Shown: positions 17,537 through 27,602, numbered from the stretch's first letter. The stretch is DNA of 64,000 nucleotides from Mixta sp. Marseille-Q2659 (GCF_940807255.1 NZ_CALNWY010000008.1:62001-126000); one strand, 5' to 3'. A program made the numbers and translations. Notes: a model not told the origin generated them from the letters alone.

Positions 17537-19895
17537 TCAAAAAAGCCCCAACTGCCCGGTAATCAGTGTAGCAAAGTCATCCTGTACAAATGGCAGGATG
17601 CCGTCGGCGACCGGCTGTAGCTGCCGCGTCAGATAGTGATCGTAGTCCAGCGGCGAGGTTCGCGCCTCCAGCGGTTCCGGCCCGGAGGTTGCGATCACGT
17701 AGCGAATCGATCCGCCTTTCTGATACTGCAGCGGGCGGCCCAGCTTTTGGTTCTGCTCATCCGCCAGGCGCGCGGCGCGCACGTGCGGCGGCACGTTGCG
17801 CTCATATTCATGCAGCGGACGGCGCAGACGCTTTATAGACCAGCCGGTCATCCAGCTCACCATCAAGCAGTTGCCGAACGGTGTCACGAATATAGTCCTG
17901 CCAGGGCTGATGACGGAAAATCCGCCCGTACAGCTCCTGCTGAAACTGTTGCGCCAGCGGCGTCCAGTCGGTGCGCACCGTTTCCAGCCCTTTGAAGACC
18001 ATCCGTTCCTGCTCGCCATCGCGAATCAAACCGGCGTAGCGCTTTTTGCTGCCCTGTTCCGCGCCGCGAATCGTTGGCATCAGAAAGCGCACAAAATGCG
18101 TTTCGTATTCCAGCTCCAGCGCGCTTTCCAGCTGATATTGCGCCTGCAGATGTTCGCGCCACCACTGATTAACATGGCTGACCAGCCGACGGCCAATGGC
18201 ATCGGCGCTGGCGTTATCATGCGGCGCTTTCAGCCAGACAAAGGTGGAATCGGTATCGCCATAGATCACCTCGAAGCCCTGCGCTTCGATAAGCTGACGC
18301 GTCTGCTGCATAATTTCATGGCCGCGCAGTGTGATGGAGGAGGCCAAACGCGGATCGAAAAAGCGACAGGCGCTGGTGCCCAGCACGCCGTAGAAGGCGT
18401 TCATGATAATTTTCAACGCCTGCGACAGTGGTTTATTGCCCTGGCGTTTCGCCTCTTCACGCCCTTGCCAGATCTGGCTGACAATGGCGGGCAGACAGTG
18501 GTTATGGCGGGAAAAGCGCGCCTGACGGAAACCGGGCACCGAATCCTTATCGTCCGGCTGCGCCAGCCCTTCCACCAGGCCGACCGGATCGATTAAAAAG
18601 GTGCGTATAATCGAGGGATAAAGGCTTTTATAATCCAGCACCAGCACCGAATCATACAGGCCCGGACGCGAATCCATCACATAGCCGCCGGGGCTGGCCT
18701 CCGGCGCTATTTCGCCGAGATTCGGCGCGACAAAACCGGCGCGGTGCATCCGCGGAAAGTAAAGGTGACTGAAGGCCGCCACCGAACCGCCGTGCCGATC
18801 CGCCGCCAGGCCGTTAACGCTGGCGCGCTCCAGCAAAAAGGGCATGATTTCGGTTTTCTGAAAGATGCGCGTCACCAGCTCGCAATCTTTCAGGTTATAG
18901 CGCGCCAGCGCGGGCTTATCATTGGCGAAGCGCTGGTTAATCTCTTCCATGCGCTGCCAGGGATTATTAATCGCTTTGCCTTCGCCCAATAGCTGTTGCG
19001 CGACCGCTTCCAGGCTGAACGAGTCAAAATTCCAGAAGGCGGATTTCAGCGCCTCGATGCCGTCGATAATCAGACGGCCCGTCGCCTGGGCAAAAAACAC
19101 GCCGGGCTTAAAGCCATGTTCGCGCCACTCCAGCGGCGATTGATTGCGGCCCAGGCGCAGCGGAATGCCGTAGCGGTCGGCATGTTTTTGCAGCACGCGT
19201 AGATCGAACTGCACCACGTTCCAACCGATCAATACATCGGGATCCCATTCGGCGAACCAGGCGTTGAGTTTTTCCAGCAACTGCGGACGGCTGTTGACGT
19301 AGTGCAGCTCGAAATCGATCTGGCTGGCATCGCCATTTTCCGGCCCCAGCATCCAGACAATCCGCTGGCCGCAGCCTTCCACGCCGATGCAGTACAGCTC
19401 GCCGTGCTGGGTGGTTTCTATATCGAGCGAAACCCATTTCAGCGGCGGGCGATAGTCCGGGTGCGGCTTCAGACGGGCATTAATTATATCGTTGCCCCGT
19501 TGTTCACCGCTGAACCAGACCGGCGCGGTAATAAAACGCTCCATTAAGAAACGTTCTGGTGGACGCACGTCCGCTTCATATAAGGGAATGCCGTTTTCTT
19601 GCAGCAGCTTCTCCAGCCGCTGCAGCTGACGGTACTGCGCGCAATAGAGCCCCAGCACCGGGCGCTGACGGAAATCTTTCAGATCGAGCGGCGTTAAGCG
19701 GCAGTGACGCTCATCGGCCAGCAGCCGTTGCGCCTGTTGTTGATAGTCTGCAGGAAGAAAGGCGACCGACTCCTGAAGGGGCAATACCAGCCGTTGCGGC
19801 CCGTTATCGGTCGCCAGCCATAACACAATCTCAGTGCCGTTTGGCGTATCGCGCCAGTGGCGCGTCAGCAGAAAGCCTGCGCGTGCGTTGCTCAC
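17537..19895 (-). pseudogene. polB: DNA polymerase II, interrupted by a frameshift
   Basis: Two overlapping frames together make a full-length family B DNA polymerase of about 786 residues (E. coli 783). The first runs from a GTG at 19895 with exonuclease motif SLDIETT, polymerase motifs [10 protein letters not shown] and KIIMNAFYG, and the catalytic YGDTDS. At 17831 the frame is lost: after VYK it reads seven foreign residues and stops at 17808. The expected [15 protein letters not shown] continues in another frame for 97 residues to TGQLGLF at 17537. Compared with the VYRKRLRRP of E. coli, two bases appear to be missing. The truncated product would keep the catalytic residues but lack the end of the thumb region. 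It may be a real mutation or a sequencing error. Pol II serves SOS repair and replication restart. Confidence 0.85.
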
Positions 19896-19925
19896 CAGAA
19901 GCCCTTTTTCTCTGAAACGGCAGGC

Positions 19926-19955
19926 AGTATACCATGGCTATTTATACAGTGTTCA
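19926..19955 (-). promoter_or_regulatory. Candidate polB promoter
   Basis: On the minus strand TGAACA (complement of 19950-19955) and TATACT (complement of 19926-19931) are 18 bases apart, a plausible sigma-70 promoter about 30 bases before the GTG start. The LexA-like box overlaps the spacer, as expected for repression. Confidence 0.5.
19934..19949 (-). promoter_or_regulatory. LexA (SOS)-like operator of polB
   Basis: The minus strand reads CTGTATAAATAGCCAT. It keeps the left half CTGTATAAA of the LexA consensus and of the known E. coli polB box, but the right half ends CAT in place of CAG. I infer SOS control, probably with weaker binding. Confidence 0.55.
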
Positions 19956-20087
19956 GCTGGCTTCTTTTATTGCGGGAAAGTGCGTAAAAACAGTGTCAGT
20001 TCCTGTCAATATCCCCATACAAATCATCGCTTGACGCTATGTCGTCCGCTCTGGACAATCCAGCCGACGACTATTCTGAGGTAGCTT

Positions 20088-20852
20088 ATGGAAGCCTGGC
20101 TGGAACATCTGATAACCCAATCGCTTGAGTGGGCGCTATTCGCCGTCGCGCTGGTGACTTTTCTGGAGTCGCTGGCGCTGGTCGGGCTGCTGTTGCCCGG
20201 CACGGTGATGATGGCCAGCCTTGGGGCGCTGGTGGGCAGCGGACAACTGGGGCTCTATCCCGCCTGGGCGGCGGGTTTAGTCGGCTGCCTGTTGGGCGAC
20301 TGGATCTCGTACGGCATCGGCTGGAAGTTTCAGGGGCCGCTGCATCGCTGGTCCTATCTGAAAAAGCATCAGAAAATGCTGGATAAAACCGAACATGCGC
20401 TGCATCAGCACAGCATGGTAACGATTCTGGTAGGGCGCTTTGTCGGCCCGACGCGGCCGCTGATTCCGATGGCCGCCGGGATGCTGGAGCTGCCGGTACG
20501 CAAGTTTCTGCCGCCCAGCGTGATTGGCTGTATTTTCTGGCCGCCGCTTTATCTGCTGCCGGGTATTTTGGCTGGCGTGGCGATCGACGTGCCAAAAGAT
20601 GCGCAGAGCGGCAGTTTTATCTGGCTGCTGCTGGCGGTGGCGCTGCTGGTGTGGCTTGGCGCGTGGCTCTGTTGGCGCTGGTGGCGGGCTGATAAACAGC
20701 ACGACTGGGCGACGGCGTATCTGCCCGCTCAGCGTTTACGCTGGCTGGCGCCGCTGGGCTTTATCGTCGGTTTCGGCAGCCTGGCGGCTATCCAGTTTCA
20801 TCCGATGATGCCAATTTTCCGCCAGCTGCTGTGGAAGGTGTTTGTCGGTTAA
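20088..20852 (+). CDS. yabI: DedA-family inner membrane protein YabI
   Basis: A 254-residue polytopic membrane protein, the E. coli YabI length. It has the DedA/SNARE-associated features: LESLALVGLLLPGTVMM near the N-terminus, GDWISYGIG, and the conserved GRFVGPTRPLIPMAAG with its key Arg residues, plus several hydrophobic spans to the C-terminus. DedA proteins support membrane homeostasis and some act as lipid flippases; YabI's own substrate is not established. GAGGT precedes the ATG. It is divergent from polB (E. coli has araDABC in this place) and convergent with thiQ. Confidence 0.95.
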   Translation: MEAWLEHLITQSLEWALFAVALVTFLESLALVGLLLPGTVMMASLGALVGSGQLGLYPAWAAGLVGCLLGDWISYGIGWKFQGPLHRWSYLKKHQKMLDKTEHALHQHSMVTILVGRFVGPTRPLIPMAAGMLELPVRKFLPPSVIGCIFWPPLYLLPGILAGVAIDVPKDAQSGSFIWLLLAVALLVWLGAWLCWRWWRADKQHDWATAYLPAQRLRWLAPLGFIVGFGSLAAIQFHPMMPIFRQLLWKVFVG

Positions 20853-20903
20853 AACAGGGCCTCGTCGCCAGTCTGGGCCATACTTTTTTACTGCTGGCCC
20901 AGT

Positions 20904-21614
20904 TCAACGCGGCGGCTGGTAGCGGACACCTAATATTTCCGCCGCCTCGGTTTCGCCGCGTAACAGCGCCTGCGTCGCGCCGTCCCAGTAAATACGCCCG
21001 TCAACCACCAGAACGCTGCGCGCGGCAATTTGTGCGGCATCTTCCAGACTGTGCGAAACCATCAGCAGCGTCAGACGGCGCTCTGCACAGGTTTCATCCA
21101 CCAGCGTCAGCATCTCCTTACGCAGCGCCGGATCGAGTGCGGAAAAAGGCTCATCCAGCAGCAGCAGCGGTTTTTCACGCACCAGGCAGCGAGCCAGCGC
21201 TGCACGCTGTCGCTGTCCGCCGGACAGCTCGCCCGGCAGACGCTCCAGCGCGTCGCCCAATCCGACCCGCTGCGCGATCTCCTTAATCTGCTGATGCTGC
21301 GCCGCATTCAGCTTCAATCCCGGATGCAGCCCAAGTCCAATATTCTGCGCCACGCTCAGGTGCGCAAACAGATTGTTGTCCTGAAACAGCATCGAAACCG
21401 GCCGCTGCGCGGGCGCGCTGTGCGTATGATCTTCACCATTCAGGAAAATCGTGCCGCTGTGCGGCGCAAGGAAACCGGCGACCAGGCTCAGCAGCGTACT
21501 TTTACCGGCGCCGCTGGGCCCCAGTACCGCCACACGTTCGCCCGGCTGCAGCGCCAGCGTGAAACGCATGGGTAAATGGTGATACATCCAGGTCAGATTA
21601 GTCAGCGTTAGCAT
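20904..21614 (-). CDS. thiQ: Thiamine ABC transporter ATP-binding protein
   Basis: ThiQ powers uptake of thiamine and its phosphates by ThiBPQ. The 236-residue protein (E. coli 232) has Walker [10 protein letters not shown], the Q-loop in MLFQDNNLF, signature LSGGQRQR, Walker [14 protein letters not shown] and switch His in VSHS. The ATG at 21614 (MLTLTNLTW) matches the E. coli start and overlaps the end of thiP by 17 bases, indicating translational coupling. Confidence 0.96.
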   Translation of the reverse strand: MLTLTNLTWMYHHLPMRFTLALQPGERVAVLGPSGAGKSTLLSLVAGFLAPHSGTIFLNGEDHTHSAPAQRPVSMLFQDNNLFAHLSVAQNIGLGLHPGLKLNAAQHQQIKEIAQRVGLGDALERLPGELSGGQRQRAALARCLVREKPLLLLDEPFSALDPALRKEMLTLVDETCAERRLTLLMVSHSLEDAAQIAARSVLVVDGRIYWDGATQALLRGETEAAEILGVRYQPPR

Positions 21615-23208
21615 GGCGTCCCGGCAGCTTTTCAATCAGGGTGAACAGAATAAAACAGAGCAGCAGCAGCAGCAGCGCGGTAAGCGCGCCTTTATCACTG
21701 CGGTAGGCGCCAATCTGCTGATAAAGATAGAAGGGCAGCGTACGAAAGTCGGCGCTGCCGAACAACGCGACAACGCCAAAGTCGCCGACCGATAATACGC
21801 AGGCAAAGGCCAGCGCCTGGGCCAGTGGCCGCTTCAGCGCCTTAAGCTCAATCAGCCTTACGCGCTGCCAGCCGCGAATATCGAGCGACAAACAGAGGCG
21901 ATCGTAGCGGGCGGTAATATCGCGCATCGGGTTTTCCAGCACCTTCATGGCATAGGGAATCGCCATCAGCGCATTGGTAAAGATGACGATGCCATCCGCC
22001 TGCTGCGGCAGACCAACGCTGTTGTTAAGCAGTAAAAAGAAGCCGGTCGCCAGCACAATGCCCGGCATGGCGAGAATCAGCATGCCGCTCATCTCCAGCG
22101 CCTGGCCCGCCAGCAGCCGCTGGCGCTGGCGCAGTTCACGACTGCTCCATAGCAACAGCATGGTCAGTAATACGGAAAGCAGTCCGGCGGCCACCGCGAT
22201 ACGCAGCGAGGTCCAGGCGGCCTGCCACAGCGCGGGCTGGTGTAACAGGCCGCTGAACCCCTGACGCACGCCATCGACAATAACCGCCAACAGCGGCGGC
22301 AACAGCAGCAAGAGCGCCAGCAGGATAAGAAGCGTATCGCGCAGCAGCGAGCCGAGGCCGCGGTTGGCGGCGCGCCAGCTGTTTAATGAGACGTTGCCGC
22401 CAGGCAGGGTTTTACTCAGGCGCTGGCTCAGCATCACCAGTCCCAGACAGCAAATCATTTGCAACAGAGCGAGCAGGGCGGCGCGTGCCGGATCGTAGTC
22501 GTAGCTGAGCGCCTGAAAAATTGCCAGCTCAATAGTGGTCGCCTGCGGCCCGCCGCCCAGCGACAGTACCGTGGCAAAGCTGGCGAAGCAGAGCATAAAA
22601 ATCAGCGCCGCCGCTGGCAGTATTTGACGACGTAGCCAGGGCCACTCCACCAGCCGGAAAAAGTGCAGGCCTTGTATGCCCAACTGGGCCGCCAGCTGCC
22701 GCTGCTCGCCGGGAATATTTTCCAGCGCCTGCAACAGCAAGCGCGTTGCCAGCGGCAGGTTAAAGAAGACGTGCGCCAGTAAAATACCCTGCAGGCCATA
22801 AGGGGAAAAACGGTAATCGATACCGATTAGCGCGCAAAGTTGCGCCAGCCAGCCTTCGCGACCGTAGACGCTCAGCAGACCAAATACCGCCACCAGTACC
22901 GGCAGCACCAGCGTCATGGCACAGAGACGAAGCAGCAACTGGCGGCCAGGAAAACGGCGGCGCCAGAGGGCGCGCGCCAGCGGAATGGCCGGTAACACAG
23001 ACAGCAGCGCCGAAAGCAATGCCTGCCAGAACGAGAAGGCGATAACGTGGTGCAGGTAGCTGTCCTGCAACAGGCTGCACCAGTCGCTGTCCGGCGCGTT
23101 AAACCACAGCGCCCCGAAGGCCAGTAGCGCCACGCCGAGCAGCAGCGCGGCGGTCAGCAGGCCCGGCCACAGCCAGCCGGGGATCAGCGGCTGACGGCGC
23201 GTTGCCAT
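21598..23208 (-). CDS. thiP: Thiamine ABC transporter permease
   Basis: A 536-residue permease, the E. coli length, made of two fused permease halves with about twelve membrane segments. The ABC-contacting loops are visible in [20 protein letters not shown] and in the second half at [21 protein letters not shown] start it at the ATG at 23208 ([11 protein letters not shown]), as in E. coli; an ATG 12 bases upstream is also in frame. It overlaps the end of thiB by 25 bases and the start of thiQ by 17. Confidence 0.96.
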   Translation of the reverse strand: MATRRQPLIPGWLWPGLLTAALLLGVALLAFGALWFNAPDSDWCSLLQDSYLHHVIAFSFWQALLSALLSVLPAIPLARALWRRRFPGRQLLLRLCAMTLVLPVLVAVFGLLSVYGREGWLAQLCALIGIDYRFSPYGLQGILLAHVFFNLPLATRLLLQALENIPGEQRQLAAQLGIQGLHFFRLVEWPWLRRQILPAAALIFMLCFASFATVLSLGGGPQATTIELAIFQALSYDYDPARAALLALLQMICCLGLVMLSQRLSKTLPGGNVSLNSWRAANRGLGSLLRDTLLILLALLLLLPPLLAVIVDGVRQGFSGLLHQPALWQAAWTSLRIAVAAGLLSVLLTMLLLWSSRELRQRQRLLAGQALEMSGMLILAMPGIVLATGFFLLLNNSVGLPQQADGIVIFTNALMAIPYAMKVLENPMRDITARYDRLCLSLDIRGWQRVRLIELKALKRPLAQALAFACVLSVGDFGVVALFGSADFRTLPFYLYQQIGAYRSDKGALTALLLLLLCFILFTLIEKLPGRHANAD

Positions 23209-24170
23209 GCGTTTATCCATTCAGCGCGCTGCTGCGCCACCTGTTGCGGCGTAAACTGTAAGGCGGTTTTCGGCACCGGCAGAGCGTTGAATCCTTCCGG
23301 CAGGGCGGTGTTGGTAACCGGATACATCCAGTTGCCGGTGGGAATCGTCTGCTGGAAAGGCTCGCTGACGATAAATTGCATAAACTGCTGCGCCAGCTGC
23401 GGCTGTTGGCTGTTTTTCAGCTGGGCCGCTACCTCAACCTGCAAATAGTGACCTTCGCTGAAATTAGCCGCCGCGTAATGATCTTTCTTTTCAGCAATCA
23501 GGTGATAAGCGGGCGAGGTGGTATAGCTCAGTACCAGATCGCCTTCGCCTTTCAGAAACAGGCCATAGGCTTCGCTCCAGCCTTTGGTGACGGTAACGGT
23601 TTTTTGCGCCAGCTTTTGCCATGCCTGCGGCGCGTCATCGCCATAAACCTTTTGCATCCACAGCAGCAGACCGAGGCCAGGCGTACTGGTGCGCGGATCT
23701 TCATAGATTACGCGCCATTTCTGGCTGCCTTCGACCAGCTCTTTCAGGCTCTGCGGCGGGTTTTTCAGCTTGTTTTTATCGTAAACAAAAGCGAAATAGC
23801 CGTAGTCGTAAGGCACAAAGGTGGCGTTGTGCCAGCCGCCGGGCAGCGTCAGGTTGGCGGTATCGACATGGCTGGGCGCAAACAGGCCGGTTTGTTCGGC
23901 GGCCTGCACCAGATTGTTATCCAGCCCCAGCACCACATCGGCCTTGCTGTTTTTTCCTTCCATCCGCAGTCGGTTCAGCAGCGAAACGCCATCTTCCAGC
24001 GCAATGAACTTCAGTTCGCAGCCGCACTGCGCTTCGAATGCCTTTTTCACCGCCGGGCCGGGGCCCCACTCAGCGGCGAACGAATCATAGGTATAAACGG
24101 TTAACACAGGTTTGGCGGCAAAAACCGGGGCTGACAGCAACAGCAGAACGGGCAAAGCTTTTTTCAACAC
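23184..24170 (-). CDS. thiB: Thiamine-binding periplasmic protein
   Basis: ThiB (TbpA) captures thiamine, thiamine monophosphate and TPP in the periplasm for ThiPQ. The 328-residue protein (E. coli 327) starts with a signal peptide (MLKKALPVLLLLSAPVFA, cut near residue 18) followed by KPVLTVYTYDSF, and contains MEGKNSKADVVLGLDNNL and SYTTSPAYH. The start codon is GTG at 24170, supported by AAGGAG seven bases upstream. A TPP riboswitch lies 60 bases before the gene and probably controls the whole thiBPQ operon. Confidence 0.96.
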   Translation of the reverse strand: MLKKALPVLLLLSAPVFAAKPVLTVYTYDSFAAEWGPGPAVKKAFEAQCGCELKFIALEDGVSLLNRLRMEGKNSKADVVLGLDNNLVQAAEQTGLFAPSHVDTANLTLPGGWHNATFVPYDYGYFAFVYDKNKLKNPPQSLKELVEGSQKWRVIYEDPRTSTPGLGLLLWMQKVYGDDAPQAWQKLAQKTVTVTKGWSEAYGLFLKGEGDLVLSYTTSPAYHLIAEKKDHYAAANFSEGHYLQVEVAAQLKNSQQPQLAQQFMQFIVSEPFQQTIPTGNWMYPVTNTALPEGFNALPVPKTALQFTPQQVAQQRAEWINAWQRAVSR

Positions 24171-24232
24171 GTTGCGCTCCTTGAGGAGGAAAAAATAACA
24201 GGGCGCATGATCTGAGGGGAATATCGCATCTC

Positions 24233-24320
24233 AAATCCCTACGCCGGTATCAACCGGATCAGGTTCGACGGGTCTCTCTCAGTGGCAAGCCGCTGGCTTT
24301 TCCACACCCCGTTGAGAACG
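24233..24320 (-). promoter_or_regulatory. TPP riboswitch (THI element) controlling thiBPQ
   Basis: The minus strand contains the conserved thi-box parts in order: CGGGGTG, CTGAGAGAGACCCG, AACCTGATCCGG and CGGCGTAGGGA. These are the pyrimidine- and pyrophosphate-sensing helices of the TPP aptamer. It lies between sgrR and thiB, 60 bases before the GTG start. When TPP is abundant it should lower thiB expression; no clear terminator follows, so control of translation start is more likely. Confidence 0.95.
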
Positions 24321-24335
24321 GCAGTAGTGTAGTGT

Positions 24336-24354
24336 TTTCGTTGAATTAACGAAA
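24336..24354. repeat. Palindrome just downstream of sgrR
   Basis: TTTCGTT and AACGAAA form a perfect 7-base stem with a 5-base loop, 3 bases past the sgrR stop and 16 bases before the riboswitch. No T-run follows on the minus strand, so it is at best a weak terminator; it may overlap the thi promoter. Confidence 0.45.
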
Positions 24355-24357
24355 GCG

Positions 24358-26019
24358 TCAGGTTTCCGGCGGCGCAAACCAGGCGGATTTGAAATCGAAC
24401 CAGCCCAGCGTATTCATGCGCACGCCGCGCATACTGCGCTGGCCCTCCAGCATCAGCCAGTGATGAAACAGCGGATGCAGAACGTGCCGTTCGACCAGCT
24501 TTTTGCTCCAGTCGGCCAGCGAAAGCTGCTGCTGACGCCAGCGCTCAGCGTCCGCCTCCCAGTCAATATCGATGCAGTGATGCAGCAACGGCAGCTCATA
24601 CAGCAGGGCGAAAACGGAAAACTTTAGCGGCAGGGTGAAGTTGGCGCTGCCCAGCCAGATGTCGCTCTCCGCCGCGCCGTGATACCAACAGGCGTAATCG
24701 ACCTCCTGCGTGATCAGCCGAACGCCGTGTGCCGCCAGCAACGGCTCCAGCAGGCGGGCGATGCCCTGATGTTCAATATGATCGTTGTACCAGGTCATCG
24801 TCAGCTCGCTTAATCCGGCAGGTTTGGCGACAACATGTGTCTCCCGCCGGTGATGCCAGCGCGGCAGCAGGCCCCAGGCGGGAAACCAGTAGCGCTGATA
24901 GCCCGCGCTCGAATTGTTCAACAGCGCGATGGGATTAAGTAGCGCGCTGACCCAGCGGCGAACCTGCTCGTCGCGTCCCTGCGCGGATCGTTGGTCGAAG
25001 AGGAGAAAATAGCAACCTTCTTCCAGACGGCTCTCTTCTGACTTTTCATCGTCGCTGCCGCCCTGAAGTTTGACGCCAGCGTAGATCAGTTCCTCGCTGA
25101 TTTCCGGTAATACCCAAATGTTGACCTCATCAATAAGCGCGCGATAACCAAAGTAGTCATCAAAGGCCTGGATTTTTAGCTGCGATTGCTGGTTCTGCAC
25201 CACGGAATAGGGGCCGGTGCCTACCGGCTGACGGCTGTAGTCGGGCAGGCTCGGCCACTCTTGCGGCAGGATCATGGCGTTGACGCTGCCCAGCAGCCAG
25301 GGCAGCCAGCTGTCGGGTTGGCTCAGATGAATATCCAGCGTCCAGGCGGTGGGCGATTCAATGCGCGTTAAGTGGGAAAAGAGCGGCTGTGAAGTCAGGC
25401 GTTGCAGGCTTTGAATTACGTCGGCCATTTCCAGCTCGCGCCCGTGATGAAACTGAATGGCCGGACGCAGAAAGAAACGCCAGTGACACGGAGAAAGGGA
25501 CTGCCAGTGATGCGCAATATCTGGTTCCAGTTCCCCGTTTTCCTCGTTTATGCGCGTCAGGCTGCTAAAAATCTGGCGCGCCAGGTGCGTTTCCGAACGG
25601 CGTAGCGGTGAGCCGGGCAGCAGATTGAGCAGTGGACGATAATAGGGAATACGCAAAATGTGTTTGCCCTGGCGGAAGCTCCGTCCAAGGTGCGAAGCGA
25701 TCATCTGCCGCGCCCGTTTTTTATCGCCGACCAGCTGTACCAGATGCTCAATACGATCCTGTTCCAGCAGGTTTTCCGCACGTTGTTGCTGTAGCGCCAG
25801 ACCAGTGGCATGGAAACTGAGCCGGGAACGCTTGCCGCGTCCCGGCTCGGCCTGCCAGCTCAGCCAGCCTTCATCCTGCATGGCGTTCAATAAGTTGCGC
25901 ATATGGCGACGCGAGCAGTGCATTTGCAGCGCCAGCTGATGCAGCGTGGTTTCCTGCGGCTGGCCGTTACAGTTTTGCCACAGGCGAATGAAATGATGTT
26001 GCAGGCGCGATGAGGGCAT
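24358..26019 (-). CDS. sgrR: Glucose-phosphate stress transcriptional regulator SgrR
   Basis: SgrR senses intracellular sugar-phosphate accumulation and activates the small RNA SgrS. The 553-residue protein (E. coli 551) has an N-terminal winged helix ([20 protein letters not shown], about residues 25-44) and a C-terminal periplasmic-binding-protein-like ligand domain (SBP_bac_5 type) with [20 protein letters not shown]. It is divergent from the SgrS RNA and setA, the classic arrangement. Confidence 0.95.
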   Translation of the reverse strand: MPSSRLQHHFIRLWQNCNGQPQETTLHQLALQMHCSRRHMRNLLNAMQDEGWLSWQAEPGRGKRSRLSFHATGLALQQQRAENLLEQDRIEHLVQLVGDKKRARQMIASHLGRSFRQGKHILRIPYYRPLLNLLPGSPLRRSETHLARQIFSSLTRINEENGELEPDIAHHWQSLSPCHWRFFLRPAIQFHHGRELEMADVIQSLQRLTSQPLFSHLTRIESPTAWTLDIHLSQPDSWLPWLLGSVNAMILPQEWPSLPDYSRQPVGTGPYSVVQNQQSQLKIQAFDDYFGYRALIDEVNIWVLPEISEELIYAGVKLQGGSDDEKSEESRLEEGCYFLLFDQRSAQGRDEQVRRWVSALLNPIALLNNSSAGYQRYWFPAWGLLPRWHHRRETHVVAKPAGLSELTMTWYNDHIEHQGIARLLEPLLAAHGVRLITQEVDYACWYHGAAESDIWLGSANFTLPLKFSVFALLYELPLLHHCIDIDWEADAERWRQQQLSLADWSKKLVERHVLHPLFHHWLMLEGQRSMRGVRMNTLGWFDFKSAWFAPPET

Positions 26020-26077
26020 AAAAGGGGAACTCTGTTAAGGAATGTCGTCAGTTTTTATGTTCCCTTATTATGGCGAT
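26020..26077. promoter_or_regulatory. sgrR-SgrS divergent promoter region
   Basis: Between the two divergent transcripts a -10-like TATTAT lies at 26066-26071 without a good -35, as expected for a promoter that needs SgrR. SgrR's operator is presumably here but I cannot define it. Confidence 0.45.
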
Positions 26078-26230
26078 AATTTCAGCAGATAAAAGTGTGG
26101 GAGGCAGTCTTAACGGCTGGCACATTTTTATCCGGGCGGAAAGGGTTCGCTATTTGCACGCTGTTCCGCCATTCCATCTGAGTAGAGTGCAATTACACCG
26201 CCAGCAGGCATTTACGCTGCTGGCTTTTTT
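26078..26230 (+). ncRNA. sgrS: SgrS small RNA
   Basis: The 3' part closely matches E. coli SgrS: CTGAGTA at 26178-26184, the core that pairs with ptsG mRNA, then GTGCAATTACACCGCCAGCA and a terminator hairpin with six T. The position between sgrR and setA is the conserved one. The 5' end is an estimate from the -10-like TATTAT, giving about 153 bases against 227 in E. coli. No frame resembling the SgrT peptide is seen, so this SgrS seems to act only by base pairing. With Hfq it should block ptsG translation and reduce glucose uptake. Confidence 0.85.
26200..26230 (+). terminator. SgrS rho-independent terminator
   Basis: GCCAGCAG (26200-26207) pairs with CTGCTGGC (26217-26224) and is followed by six T at 26225-26230. 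The hairpin and U tail also form the usual Hfq binding site. Confidence 0.92.
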
Positions 26231-26343
26231 CTGTCCCCTGTGCTTTCTTCTACAACGATCATTGCCGCCTTACGGGATACGTTTGTCTGCGGCCTCGCTT
26301 ATGGGTGCTTGCTGTTTTCCTCTTTCCAGGTACAGGAACCGTT

Positions 26344-27522
26344 ATGAAATTTTTGCTGACGCGCCGCCGCCGTCTTAATCCGGTTTATCTGGCTTTTATG
26401 GCCGTCTCTTTTATGGTTGGCATCGCGGGCGCATTGCAGGCACCCACGCTGAGCCTGTTTCTTTCCCATGAAGTCGGCGTGCGACCGTTTTGGGTCGGGC
26501 TGTTTTATACCGTAAACGCTATCGCCGGGATTGTGGTGAGTTTGTTGCTGGCGAAGCGTTCGGATAACCGGGGCGACAGGCGCAAGCTGATCCTGTTTTG
26601 TTGCGCAATGGCGCTGGCGAACGCGCTATTGTTTGCCTTTAACCGTCACTACTTAACGCTGATTACCCTTGGTGTGCTGCTGTCGTCGCTGGCCAGCGTT
26701 TCGATGCCGCAGATTTTTGCCCTGGCGCGTGAATATGCCGATCGTTCAGCGCGTGAAGTGGTGATGTTCAGTTCGGTCATGCGCGCCCAGCTCTCGCTGG
26801 CCTGGGTTATCGGCCCGCCGCTCGCTTTTGCGCTGGCGTTGAATTATGGCTTCACCGTGATGTATGTGGTGGCGGCTTTCCTGTTTCTGATCTGTCTGGC
26901 GCTGGTGAGCTTTGCGCTGCCTTCGGTGCCGCGCGTCGAGCAGTCGCCGGAGGTGTTGCTGACGCAGATTAGCGCCTGGCGTAATAAAGATGTGCGCTTG
27001 CTGTTTGTCGCGTCGATGATGATGTGGACCTGCAACACTATGTATATCATTGATATGCCGCTTTATATCAGCAGCGTGCTGGGCCTCCCGGAACGGCTGG
27101 CCGGTTTGTTAATGGGCACCGCCGCCGGGCTGGAGATCCCGATTATGCTGTTGGCCGGACATTACGTAAAACGCACCGGCAAGCGCCGCATCATGCTGAT
27201 CGCCGTTGCCGCTGGCGTGCTGTTTTATCTGGGGCTGGTGCTGTTTCAGTCGCGCACTGCACTGATGGCGTTACAGATTTTTAATGCGGTGTTTATCGGC
27301 ATTATTGCCGGCATCGGCATGCTCTGGTTTCAGGATTTAATGCCGGGACGGCCTGGGGCAGCGACCACGCTGTTCACCAACAGTATTTCTACCGGCACCA
27401 TTCTGGCCGGGCTGCTGCAGGGAACGCTGGCGGAGTCGTTCGGTCATTATGCGGTTTACTGGCTGGCCCTGGGGCTGGCGCTGGTGTCGTTTGTGCTGGC
27501 GGCGCGGGTGCGTAACGTCTGA
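26344..27522 (+). CDS. setA: Sugar efflux transporter SetA
   Basis: SetA is a twelve-helix major facilitator that exports sugars and glucosides, and lies in the SgrS region as part of the sugar-phosphate stress response. The 392-residue protein equals E. coli SetA in length and matches it closely: GALQAPTLSLFLS, GLFYTVNAIAGI, MWTCNTMYIIDMPL and GMLWFQDLMPGR. The ATG at 26344 (MKFLLTRRRR) has AGGA eight bases upstream and gives the family length; a start at 26305 lacks support. Confidence 0.94.
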   Translation: MKFLLTRRRRLNPVYLAFMAVSFMVGIAGALQAPTLSLFLSHEVGVRPFWVGLFYTVNAIAGIVVSLLLAKRSDNRGDRRKLILFCCAMALANALLFAFNRHYLTLITLGVLLSSLASVSMPQIFALAREYADRSAREVVMFSSVMRAQLSLAWVIGPPLAFALALNYGFTVMYVVAAFLFLICLALVSFALPSVPRVEQSPEVLLTQISAWRNKDVRLLFVASMMMWTCNTMYIIDMPLYISSVLGLPERLAGLLMGTAAGLEIPIMLLAGHYVKRTGKRRIMLIAVAAGVLFYLGLVLFQSRTALMALQIFNAVFIGIIAGIGMLWFQDLMPGRPGAATTLFTNSISTGTILAGLLQGTLAESFGHYAVYWLALGLALVSFVLAARVRNV

Positions 27523-27602
27523 GGCCAGCGTGAAGGAGCGGGGCGAAAGGCTGCTGATTGGGGAAAGGGTAAGATAATCAGGATCTGACGCGACAACGTG
27601 AT

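Noticed and set aside
17808..17850. Programmed frameshifting in polB
   Set aside because: There is no slippery heptamer at the break, and polB is not known to use frameshifting; mutation or sequence error is simpler.
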